This document shows positions 6,459-13,026 of a stretch of DNA of 13,026 bases, one piece after another. The position numbers were made by a program, and so were the translations under genes. This DNA is from Spirochaetota bacterium (GTDB lineage Bacteria; Spirochaetota; UBA12135; COTS27; JAFLEE01), in contig JAFLEE010000115.1 of NCBI GenBank assembly GCA_017302015.1, positions 1 to 13,026 of the forward strand, read 5' to 3'. Every line of letters begins with the position of its first letter. Position 1 is the first letter of the stretch. Under the pieces are notes generated by a model that worked only from the letters and a program-made list of their open reading frames with translations, was not told the DNA's origin and made no database searches.

Positions 6459-6944
6459 ATGGACGGACTCGAAATGCTCTACACGAGGCGAAGCGTGCGA
6501 CAGTTCCGGAGCGATCCGATCCCCATGGCGATGGTGGAAAAGATCGTGAAGGCGGGGGGCTTGGCCGCGACAGCGCGCAACGTGCAACCCTGGGAGTTCG
6601 TCGTGGTCCAAGACGCCGCGGTGCGCGCGCGCCTGGCCGGCCTCACCGAGAATGGGAAATTCATCGCCATCGCCCCGATCTGCATCGGCGTCTTCTGCGA
6701 GGAGACGAAGTATTACCTGGAGGACGGCTCGGCCGCGACGGAGAACCTCCTGTTGGCCGCGCGCTATTTCGGGCTGGGGTCATGCTGGGTCGCTGGGGAT
6801 AAGAAGCCCTATGCCGGCGAGATCGCCGCCCTCTGCGGCGTCGTGGGTGGCAAACGTCTCATCAGCCTCGTAGCCCTGGGGTGGCCCGCGGACCCCTCGG
6901 TTTTCCGGGAACGGAAGGCTAAAATGGACCACCGGATCCTGTGA
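6459..6944 (+). CDS. Nitroreductase-family FMN oxidoreductase
   Basis: Small flavin-dependent oxidoreductase of 161 aa, somewhat shorter than the usual 170-220. The N-terminal FMN-phosphate motif is YTRRSVRQF (8-16). NVQPWEFVVV (41-50) is the typical central strand. ENLLLAARYFGLGSCWV (95-111) is the helix and turn packing on the flavin. SLVALGWP (136-143) is the last core strand, followed by a short basic tail. Members reduce nitro groups, quinones or other acceptors with NAD(P)H; the substrate is not readable, and the natural role may differ from nitroreduction. ATG 6459 is set by GAGGTG at 6448-6453 with a 5-nt spacer. The stop lies 18 nt before the M16 peptidase start, which suggests one operon. 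Why a cytosolic flavoenzyme travels with an exported protease is not clear. Confidence 0.85.
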   Translation: MDGLEMLYTRRSVRQFRSDPIPMAMVEKIVKAGGLAATARNVQPWEFVVVQDAAVRARLAGLTENGKFIAIAPICIGVFCEETKYYLEDGSAATENLLLAARYFGLGSCWVAGDKKPYAGEIAALCGVVGGKRLISLVALGWPADPSVFRERKAKMDHRIL

Positions 6945-6962
6945 GCCGGGAAGGTTGAACCG

Positions 6963-9788
6963 ATGATCCCCCCCATCCTCCGCGCCCCCACGCTGTTCCT
7001 CGTCCTGGCGTGCGCCGCGCTCGCGGCCGAATCGGGCCTTCCTTTGAATCCCCTGGTGCGCACGGGGAAATTGCCCAACGGGCTCACCTATTACATCCGC
7101 TCCAATGCCAAGCCCGAGGGCCGCGTGTCCTTGCGCCTGGTGGTGAACGCCGGGTCGGTGGACGAAGACGACGACCAACTCGGCATGGCGCACTTCGTCG
7201 AGCACATGTGCTTCAACGGCACCGAGCATTTCCCGAAGAACGACCTCGTCCATTACCTCCAGTCCGTGGGGGTGGCCTTCGGGCCCGAGATCAACGGCTA
7301 TACGACCTTCGACCGCACCGTCTACATGCTCGATCTGCCCACGGACAAGGAAGCCATCCTCAGCAACGGCTTCCTCATCATGCAGGATTGGGCCCACGGC
7401 GTCACCTTCGCATCCGAAGAACTCGCCAAGGAGCGCGGCGTCGTCCTCGAGGAGTGGCGCCTCCACCAGGGGGCCTCCGATCGCGCCGAGCAGAAACTCC
7501 TCGCCGTGCTCTGGCCCGATTCCAAGTACGCCAAACGGCTCCCCATCGGCACCCGGGAATCCATCCTGGGCTGCAGCGAGGCGTCCATCCGCCGGTTTTA
7601 CCGCGATTGGTACCGGCCCGACCTCCAGGCCTTCGTCGTGGTGGGCGATGTGGATCCCGCGGCCGTGGAACGGCGCATCCGATCCGGTTTCGGCAAGATC
7701 CCCGCGTCGAAGCGGGCGCGCGCGAAGGTGGGCGCCTCCATCCCGGACCGCAAAGCGACGGCCGCGAGCCTTTCCATCGACCCCGAGTTCCCGGTGAACT
7801 CGGTATCGGTTTCGACGCTCCTCCCCCCGGAAGAACTCCGGACGGAGGCCCAGTGGCGCGGGCGCATCGCGCGCCAATTGGCCCTCGATATGGCCCAGCG
7901 CCGCCTCCGGGAGATCGGCCAGGCCTCGCCCCCGCCCTTCCTGGGCCAGTACGTCTTCTGCGGGCCCTACGGCACGCGCCGGCGCGAGGTCTTCTTCTTC
8001 GGTGCCAACGTCGCCGAATCGAACCTCTTCAGCGGCCTCGACCTGCTCCTCCTCGAACAGCGCCGCCTCGCGCTCCACGGATTCACCGCGGGCGAACTGG
8101 AGCGGGCGAAGAAGAACTGGCTGAAGGAACTCGCGCGGCGCTACGAGGAGCGCTCCAAGACCGACTCCCCCGGCCTCGCCGCGGCCTACCTGAACCATTT
8201 CGCCGACGGGGTCGCCGTGCCCGGGATCGAATGGGAATACGCCGCGGGAAACCGCATCGTCCCCGCGCTCGGTCTCGGGGAGGTCGGCCTCGAGATGTCT
8301 CGGATGCTCTCGGCGCCCAACCGAACGGTGTCGATGGAGTGCATCGCCAAGGCCGGCGTTCCCCGGCCCACCGAGGCCCAGATGCTCGCCCTCGCCGCGG
8401 CCTCCGCCACGAATCGCCCCCCCGCGTGGACCGAGAAGTCCCTCCCCGATCGGCTGGTGGAGCGTCCCCCGGCCCCCGGGGTCGTCGTGGCGAAGCGCGA
8501 GATCGAACCCGGGATCACCGAGCTCTCGTTCGCCAACGGGCTCAAAGCTGTCCTCAAGCCCACGGATTTCAAGAAAGATGAGATCCTCATGTCCGCCTGG
8601 GCCCCGGGCGGGCACTCGACGGTCTCCGATGGCGATTATCTGAGCGCGATCAACGCCTCCGAGATCGTCGCGGCCTGCGGTTTGGGGGCCTTCCGCAAGA
8701 GCGACCTGGAGAAGATCCTCGCGGGGAAGAGCGTGGGCGTCGGCGGCTTCCTCGAGGAATGCGGCCAAGGACTCCGGGGGAGCGCGACCCGCGATGACCT
8801 CAGTACGATGCTGGAACTCGCCTATCTCACCATGCGCTCGCCGCGCCGCGATCCGACGGATTTCGGTTCCTGGTTGACCCGCGCCAAGGAGTCCGACCTA
8901 AACGGCGGCCGCGATCCCATGGCTTGGTTCCAGGACCAGGCCGTGCGCGTGAGCTACGGGAACCATCCCCGCGCGCCCGTCTCCCTGCGCAGCCCCGAGG
9001 AATGGGGCCGGGTCGACCTCGACCGGGCCCTATCGGTCTGGAAGGACCGTTTTTCCGACGCCTCCGCCTTCACCTTTTTCTTCGTGGGATCCTTTACAGT
9101 CGAGGGGATCACCCCCTTGCTGGTCACATGGTTGGGGAACCTCCCCTCCACCCATCGCGCGGAGACCTGGAAGGACCGCGGCCTCAAGCCCGTCGGCGGC
9201 AACCTGGAAAAGGTCCTCACCAAGGGCACCGATAAGAAGAGCCGGGTCGTTTATACCCAGGAACGGCCCGCCACTTGGACGCCTTTCGATAGCCATGTGG
9301 CCTGGGCCCTGGGCAATATCCTTCGCCGCCGCCTGCTGGATCGATTGCGGGAAGACATGGGCGGCGTCTACGGCTTCGGCCTGCGCGTTTCCCTCGACCG
9401 CCTGCCCCGCGAGCGGGCGATGCTCGGCCTGACCCTACCGTGCGCCCCCGAGAATGCGAAGAAACTTACGGAGGCGGCCCTCGCCGAGATCAACCTCGTC
9501 CGCACCAACGGGGTCACGGCCGAAGACATGAAGAAGGAATTGGAAGCCGAACGCCGGGCGGATGAGAGGGATAGCCGCGAAAATAGCGCCTGGCGCTGGC
9601 GCCTCCAACAGGTCTGGACCGCGGAGAAGGGCGACGCCACCCGCCTCACCAATTACCAAGCATTCATCCGTCAGGTGACCCCCGAGAATCTGAGGCGCGT
9701 CGCCGCATGGTTCGAACCAGGCGGGTACACGATGGTGACGCTCATGCCGGAGGAGCGGGCTACGCCGGCGACGAAAGGGAAAGAATAA
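6963..9788 (+). CDS. M16 family zinc metallopeptidase (PqqL/insulinase type), exported
   Basis: Two-halved M16 peptidase of 941 aa, close to E. coli PqqL. Residues 1-22 are an export signal with an ALA-A cleavage site; Cys17 (VLAC) could instead be a weak lipobox. The inverted zinc motif HxxEH is H77-F-V-E80-H81. The third zinc ligand is Glu164, with Glu157 the conserved helper, in ERGVVLEEW (157-165). The N-terminal half runs to about 505; a second, normally inactive half begins near 517 (ELSFANGLKAVLKP) and carries the substrate-gripping RLREDMGGVYG motif at about 793-803. The family encloses and cleaves unfolded peptides in a chamber; export points to a periplasmic role. ATG 6963 follows GGGAAGG (6948-6954) by 8 nt. 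All active-site residues are present, so activity is expected. Downstream, a CGGGC/GCCCG hairpin (9835-9849) without a T-run is the only structure before the next gene. Confidence 0.93.
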   Translation: MIPPILRAPTLFLVLACAALAAESGLPLNPLVRTGKLPNGLTYYIRSNAKPEGRVSLRLVVNAGSVDEDDDQLGMAHFVEHMCFNGTEHFPKNDLVHYLQSVGVAFGPEINGYTTFDRTVYMLDLPTDKEAILSNGFLIMQDWAHGVTFASEELAKERGVVLEEWRLHQGASDRAEQKLLAVLWPDSKYAKRLPIGTRESILGCSEASIRRFYRDWYRPDLQAFVVVGDVDPAAVERRIRSGFGKIPASKRARAKVGASIPDRKATAASLSIDPEFPVNSVSVSTLLPPEELRTEAQWRGRIARQLALDMAQRRLREIGQASPPPFLGQYVFCGPYGTRRREVFFFGANVAESNLFSGLDLLLLEQRRLALHGFTAGELERAKKNWLKELARRYEERSKTDSPGLAAAYLNHFADGVAVPGIEWEYAAGNRIVPALGLGEVGLEMSRMLSAPNRTVSMECIAKAGVPRPTEAQMLALAAASATNRPPAWTEKSLPDRLVERPPAPGVVVAKREIEPGITELSFANGLKAVLKPTDFKKDEILMSAWAPGGHSTVSDGDYLSAINASEIVAACGLGAFRKSDLEKILAGKSVGVGGFLEECGQGLRGSATRDDLSTMLELAYLTMRSPRRDPTDFGSWLTRAKESDLNGGRDPMAWFQDQAVRVSYGNHPRAPVSLRSPEEWGRVDLDRALSVWKDRFSDASAFTFFFVGSFTVEGITPLLVTWLGNLPSTHRAETWKDRGLKPVGGNLEKVLTKGTDKKSRVVYTQERPATWTPFDSHVAWALGNILRRRLLDRLREDMGGVYGFGLRVSLDRLPRERAMLGLTLPCAPENAKKLTEAALAEINLVRTNGVTAEDMKKELEAERRADERDSRENSAWRWRLQQVWTAEKGDATRLTNYQAFIRQVTPENLRRVAAWFEPGGYTMVTLMPEERATPATKGKE

Positions 9789-9879
9789 GCCCCGGTTCGT
9801 GGGAGCTTGCGGATGAAATGGAGCGAATACCGCACGGGCTTCCCGCCCGCACGCCATTCAATCCGATAGGAGACTCAAC

Positions 9880-10950
9880 ATGATGCTAAGTGCCATGCGC
9901 CGAATGATCCTCTTGGCCATGCTGGTGGTGACCCTCCCCGCCGCCACTCTCTCCCTCGTTGCCGGCGGCACGAGCAATGAATCCGACGGCATCCCGGCAA
10001 AGGAGGCCCGGGTCACGGAACCCTTCGCCACGGCCATGGACCGCCGCGGCAACCTCTACATTTGCCAATTCGACGGGAAGATCCGCCTGGTCGACCCCTC
10101 GGGGATCATCCGCACGGTGGCGGGAACGGGCAAGGGCGGCTATCGGGGCGACGGCGGCCCCGCGCTCCAAGTGGCCATGCGCGCCCCCCACCATATCCTC
10201 CTCACCCCGGAGGACGAACTCCTCATTGCCGATTCCTTCAATAATGTCGTGCGCCGCTATAGCCCCGCCAGTGGGCGGGTTTTCGCGTTCGCGGGCACGG
10301 GCAGCAATGCCTTCGGCGGCGATGGCGGTCCCGCCGTGGCCGGCTATTTCCGCGGGACCTTCAGCCTCGATTTCTCCCCGGACCGTAGGACCCTCTACAT
10401 TTGCGATCTGGGCAATCGGCGCATCCGCAGCGTCGACATGGCCACCGGCATGCTCGGGACGGCGGCCGGAAACGGGAAAAAGGGCGTGCCCGGTGACGGT
10501 TCCAACGCCCTGGAATGCCCCCTCGTCGACCCCCGGGCGGTCTGCGTGGATTCCAAGGGGCGGATCTATATCGTGGAGCGCGGCGGGAATGCCCTTCGGG
10601 CCGTGGGTCCGGATGGAACCCTACGCACCGTCGTGGGCACCGGGAATAAGGGCATGGCGGGGGACGGGGGCCCGGCCCTCGAGGCGGAGGTGAACGGACC
10701 CAAGCACGCCTGGCCAGATCTCGAGGATAGCATCCTCATCGCCGACACCGAAAACCATCTCGTCCGCCGCTATCTTCCCTCCACCGGAAAGATCGAACGC
10801 GTGGCGGGCACTGGGAAGGCCGGATCGAATCTCGATGCGGATCCCCTCAAGACCGAATTGCGCCGCCCCCACGGAGTCTATGTGGACCGCGCTGGGACGA
10901 TCTACATCGCCGACAGCGCGAACCATCGGGTGCTCAAGATCGCGAAGTGA
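9880..10950 (+). CDS. Exported NHL-repeat six-bladed beta-propeller protein
   Basis: Exported protein of 356 aa. Residues 1-22 are an Arg-Arg-containing hydrophobic signal with a likely cleavage after PAA. The rest is six NHL-type repeats, each opening with a V-A-G-T-G-like strand: near 27, 80, 138, 195, 251 and 308. Repeats 2, 3 and 5 then carry GDGGPA (at 90, 147 and 261), repeat 4 GDGSNA, and repeat 6 a degenerate LDADPL. Each continues with a P-H/R-x-V strand, a D-x-x-G-x-(L/I)-Y-I strand and IAD-(S/T)-x-N-x-x-V-R/L-R. Six repeats suggest a complete six-bladed propeller. Such folds bind ligands or partners, and I see no catalytic domain, so the role is unknown. AGGAG (9868-9872) lies 7 nt before ATG 9880. 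It follows the M16 gene by 91 nt and could be co-transcribed or separate. Confidence 0.85.
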   Translation: MMLSAMRRMILLAMLVVTLPAATLSLVAGGTSNESDGIPAKEARVTEPFATAMDRRGNLYICQFDGKIRLVDPSGIIRTVAGTGKGGYRGDGGPALQVAMRAPHHILLTPEDELLIADSFNNVVRRYSPASGRVFAFAGTGSNAFGGDGGPAVAGYFRGTFSLDFSPDRRTLYICDLGNRRIRSVDMATGMLGTAAGNGKKGVPGDGSNALECPLVDPRAVCVDSKGRIYIVERGGNALRAVGPDGTLRTVVGTGNKGMAGDGGPALEAEVNGPKHAWPDLEDSILIADTENHLVRRYLPSTGKIERVAGTGKAGSNLDADPLKTELRRPHGVYVDRAGTIYIADSANHRVLKIAK

Positions 10951-10966
10951 CGACCTCCGAGTCGTC
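10949..10966 (+). other. Hairpin over the NHL gene stop codon
   Basis: GACGAC (10949-10954, including the last two bases of the TGA stop) pairs exactly with GTCGTC (10961-10966) around a 6-nt loop. No T-run follows. It could act as a U-less terminator or 3'-end protector. The remainder of the gap to 11111 shows no further structure that I can support. Confidence 0.3.
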
Positions 10967-11111
10967 GGGGGCGGACGGTGGTCGCGCAAAATCATGGTTG
11001 GAGTGAGCCTTGTGCTGGGGCGCCCCTGGAAAGCCATAGACCGAGTTCGCATTGGCCGCCCTGCGGCCCGCCCTTCTCGAAGAAGCAAGATGCGGCGAGA
11101 ATCCGGGAGGG

Positions 11112-11951
11112 TCAATTCGCCGGTGGGTCGAAGCCCTTGGCCACCGCGCTAAAATCCAAGTCTCCCCAGCCGTTCCCCAAGGCCGCTTCCAGGCAACGGC
11201 GGGCCCCATCGGTGAGGGGCAGCTTCTCCCCGTTCGCTTCGCCGAGCGCCAGGCGGACATCCTTGAGCATGTGCTTCACGCTGAATTGGGGCGAATAGTC
11301 CCGGGCCCTCAGTTTGGGTTCTTTCAGCCGGGTCAGGCCCGAGGCGCCGGCGTTCTTCTCGAGGGCCGCGAAGAAGAGGTCGTCGGAGATCCCGGCGCGT
11401 CGGGCGAAGGCGAGGCTCTCGGCAAGCGCTTCCATCATGATCGCCAATTGAAGGTTCATGGAGAGTTTGAGGCTCGCCGCCTGCTCGGGCGTCCCGATGC
11501 GAAGCCGCGTTTCCGAGAGGAGCGCGAGGATGGGTTCGGCGCGGTCGAGGTCGGGGCCCTCGCCGCCCAGATAGTACACGAGTTTCTTGGATTCCGCCGC
11601 GGGCTTGCTGCCCGTGAAGGGCGCCTCCACATAGCGGGCGCCGCTTTTGTGCACGAGGGCGCTGTAGCAGGCCGAGGAACGGGGATCGATGGTGGAGGAT
11701 TGGATGACCAGGTGCCCGGGGGTGAGCGCGGGCGCGAGAGCCTCGAGGACCCCCTCCACCGCGGGCGGGTCGGCCACCACGATATGCACGATTTTCGACG
11801 CGGCCGCCGCCTCCCGCGCGGAGGACCTTGGGAGCGGGGCCCCGGGTTTGGGGCTGCGATTCCAGGTGGCGGCTAAGCGGCCGGCCGCCTCATAATGCCG
11901 GGCCCAGAGCGAGCCGATGATGCCGAGGCCGATGACGCAGATGTCTTTCAC
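11112..11951 (-). CDS. NAD(P)-dependent beta-hydroxyacid dehydrogenase, glyoxylate/succinic-semialdehyde reductase-like
   Basis: Cytosolic reductase of the 3-hydroxyisobutyrate dehydrogenase family, 279 aa from GTG 11951. The Rossmann nucleotide motif is GLGIIG (8-13), and NRS (31-33) after strand 2 is the pattern that favours NADPH. The substrate loop is SSTIDP (85-90). APFTGSKPAAESKKL (110-124) resembles the SGSKKPAEDGxL loop of plant GLYR-type glyoxylate/succinic-semialdehyde reductases more than classical 3-hydroxyisobutyrate enzymes. The catalytic lysine is Lys162 in AASLKLSMNL. SVKHMLKDVRLAL (224-236) is the family's C-terminal helix. The frame is open to 12089, but the longer N-terminus is unlike the family, which starts just before the Rossmann strand. 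GAGG at 11961-11964 lies 9 nt before the GTG. The substrate is inferred from loop similarity only. It is divergent from the oxidoreductase at 12197. Confidence 0.85.
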   Translation of the reverse strand: MKDICVIGLGIIGSLWARHYEAAGRLAATWNRSPKPGAPLPRSSAREAAAASKIVHIVVADPPAVEGVLEALAPALTPGHLVIQSSTIDPRSSACYSALVHKSGARYVEAPFTGSKPAAESKKLVYYLGGEGPDLDRAEPILALLSETRLRIGTPEQAASLKLSMNLQLAIMMEALAESLAFARRAGISDDLFFAALEKNAGASGLTRLKEPKLRARDYSPQFSVKHMLKDVRLALGEANGEKLPLTDGARRCLEAALGNGWGDLDFSAVAKGFDPPAN

Positions 11952-11960
11952 GGGAATCCC

Positions 11961-11964
11961 CCTC
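11961..11964 (-). promoter_or_regulatory. Ribosome-binding site of the dehydrogenase (fixes the GTG start)
   Basis: On the minus strand AAGAGGGGGA precedes GTG 11951, with GAGG ending 9 nt before it. This favours the GTG start over upstream in-frame starts, which would add about 46 atypical residues. Confidence 0.55.
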
Positions 11965-12013
11965 TTCGAAGTTTCTTGACGTCCGATCGGGCGGCGGGAA
12001 CGATGACCTATCG

Positions 12014-12019
12014 ATTCTA
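12014..12019 (-). promoter_or_regulatory. Possible -10 box of the dehydrogenase gene
   Basis: TAGAAT on the minus strand matches TATAAT at 5/6 and lies in the divergent gap. A -35 at 17 nt spacing (TGGAAG on the minus strand, 12037-12042) matches only 3/6. The predicted leader would be about 55 nt. No equally good box was found for the plus-strand gene at 12197. Confidence 0.25.
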
Positions 12020-12196
12020 TCCTCACTGCGAATCCGCTTCCATCCTGCCGGACCCAAGCGGAAACCGATCGACGCCCCGGAGAGCCCACCCAGAGGTTCG
12101 GGAGTCGAGAGAGATGGACGGAAACTAGAAGATGATGCGAAAACAGGGGGATAGAAATTCCGGTCAGACGAACACGGGCGATCGAGGGAGTCCATC

Positions 12197-13026
12197 ATGA
12201 TCACGTTCGGCATCGTCGGCGGCGGCTGGCGCACGGGGGCCTACCTTCAAGTGGCCCGCGAATGCCCCCGAACATTCACCGTCGCCGGGATGGTCGTGCG
12301 CGATGCGGACAAAGGCGCGCTCCTCGAGGCCAAATGGGGGGTCGCGACGTTTCGGGAACTGGATGGGCTCCTCTCCAAACGCCCCGATTTCATCGTGCTG
12401 TCGGTGCCGTGGGCCGTGACGCCCGGCCTCATCCTCGAACTTGCCGGGAAGGGCCTGGCGGTGCTCGCGGAGACGCCCCCGGCGCCCGATCAGGCGGGCT
12501 TGGAGCAACTTCTCGGGGCCTTGCCGCCGGGCGCCAAGGTCCAGGTCGCGGAACAATACCCCTTCCAGCCCTATCTGGCCACGTGCATTGCCATCTCCGC
12601 CTCCGGAAAGATCGGCGGCATTTCCCAAGCCCAAGTCTCGGTGGCCCATGGGTACCACGGCGTTGCGGTCATGCGGAAACTGCTTGGGATCATGGCCGCG
12701 CCCGTCACCATCTCGGGGATGACATTCGAGTCGATGCGGGTCGAGGGCCCGGGGCGCGGCGGCCCCCCCGCGAAGGAAGAGGTCAAAAAATCGTCGCAGC
12801 TCATCGCTTCCCTGGATTGGGGCGGGAAACTCGGCGTTTTCGATTTCACGGGGGACCAATACTTCTCTTGGATCCGTTCCCACCGCCTCCTGGTGCGCGG
12901 GGATCGGGGGGAAATTAGCGGCGATACGGTGCGGTCCCTGGCCGATTTCCGCACCCCTGTGCGCGAAACCTTGACGCGCGACCAAGCCGGGGAGAACAGC
13001 AACCTCGAGGGTTTCCATCTCAAGGC
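12197..13026 (+). CDS. Gfo/Idh/MocA-family oxidoreductase (3' end outside the window)
   Basis: NAD(P)-dependent oxidoreductase, 276 residues visible and still open at the window edge; the family is usually 330-400 aa. The Rossmann motif is FGIVGGGWRTG (4-14). IVLSVPW (66-72) is the strand facing the cofactor, where IxVxTP is usual. ETPPAP (92-97) sits where EKPLA is expected, so the conserved lysine is Thr93 here. VAEQYPFQPYL (117-127) matches the following VxExYRFxP strand, and GYHGVAVMRKLLG (152-164) the helix with the catalytic His region (His151/His154). Substrates are usually sugars, inositols or their derivatives; none can be named. ATG 12197 is set by GAGGGAG at 12184-12190 with a 6-nt spacer. 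The first residues enter the fold directly, with no export signal. It is divergent from the dehydrogenase, so the 245-nt gap should hold two promoters. Confidence 0.8.
   Translation, partial: MITFGIVGGGWRTGAYLQVARECPRTFTVAGMVVRDADKGALLEAKWGVATFRELDGLLSKRPDFIVLSVPWAVTPGLILELAGKGLAVLAETPPAPDQAGLEQLLGALPPGAKVQVAEQYPFQPYLATCIAISASGKIGGISQAQVSVAHGYHGVAVMRKLLGIMAAPVTISGMTFESMRVEGPGRGGPPAKEEVKKSSQLIASLDWGGKLGVFDFTGDQYFSWIRSHRLLVRGDRGEISGDTVRSLADFRTPVRETLTRDQAGENSNLEGFHLK

Noticed and set aside
6780-8768. A 662-codon minus-strand open frame
   Set aside because: It lies antisense to the nitroreductase end and the M16 gene, whose active-site motifs are intact. The composition is Gly/Asp/Glu/Arg-rich with no motif.
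9708-9719. Perfect 12-bp palindrome TGGTTCGAACCA, resembling a tRNA T-arm
   Set aside because: It falls inside the M16 coding region as Trp-Phe-Glu-Pro codons. No acceptor stem or anticodon arm surrounds it, so it is most likely chance.
11052-11876. A 274-codon plus-strand open frame over the dehydrogenase
   Set aside because: It is antisense to a gene with clear Rossmann and catalytic-lysine motifs, and has no ribosome-binding site or recognisable pattern.

Overview
The window is GC-rich bacterial chromosome. It carries nine genes or gene parts that I can support, and I see no tRNA, rRNA, CRISPR array, insertion sequence or phage gene. The organism looks like a diderm (outer-membrane) bacterium: there is a FlgA-like flagellar protein, a lipoprotein with a lipobox, a secreted zinc protease and a primary sigma factor with a long insert between regions 1.2 and 2. 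The sigma factor length (587 aa), its region 4 wording ([13 protein letters not shown]) and a LamG lipoprotein together make me lean, weakly, to a GC-rich relative of the Spirochaetota. Other deep-branching diderm phyla remain possible.

Layout. 92-718 (+) flgA-like gene. 719-916 very AT-rich leader. 917-2680 (+) rpoD, closed by a G-rich tract over its stop codon and a strong intrinsic terminator (2696-2747). 2974-4251 (+) MFS transporter with a probable terminator after it. 4252-4671 gene-free spacer ending in a likely extended -10 promoter. 4672-5457 (+) LamG-domain lipoprotein of clearly lower GC. 5603-6346 (-) class I methyltransferase, convergent with the lipoprotein. 6459-6944 (+) small nitroreductase and 6963-9788 (+) M16 (PqqL-type) peptidase, 18 nt apart and probably one operon. 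9880-10950 (+) exported six-repeat NHL beta-propeller. 11112-11951 (-) glyoxylate/succinic-semialdehyde reductase-like beta-hydroxyacid dehydrogenase. 12197-end (+) Gfo/Idh/MocA-type oxidoreductase, cut by the window edge and divergent from the dehydrogenase.

How the genes fit together. Apart from the nitroreductase/M16 pair, the genes look like independent units with their own ribosome-binding sites. They mix housekeeping (rpoD), envelope or motility (flgA, lipoprotein, M16, NHL) and redox metabolism. I find no coherent novel multi-gene system such as a defence island, biosynthetic cluster or secretion locus. The points worth a second look are small: changes in the sigma factor at residues that normally read the promoter, G-rich tracts at the ends of two neighbouring genes, a possible leaderless methyltransferase, a missing EKP lysine in the last gene, and the low-GC repeat-bearing lipoprotein.
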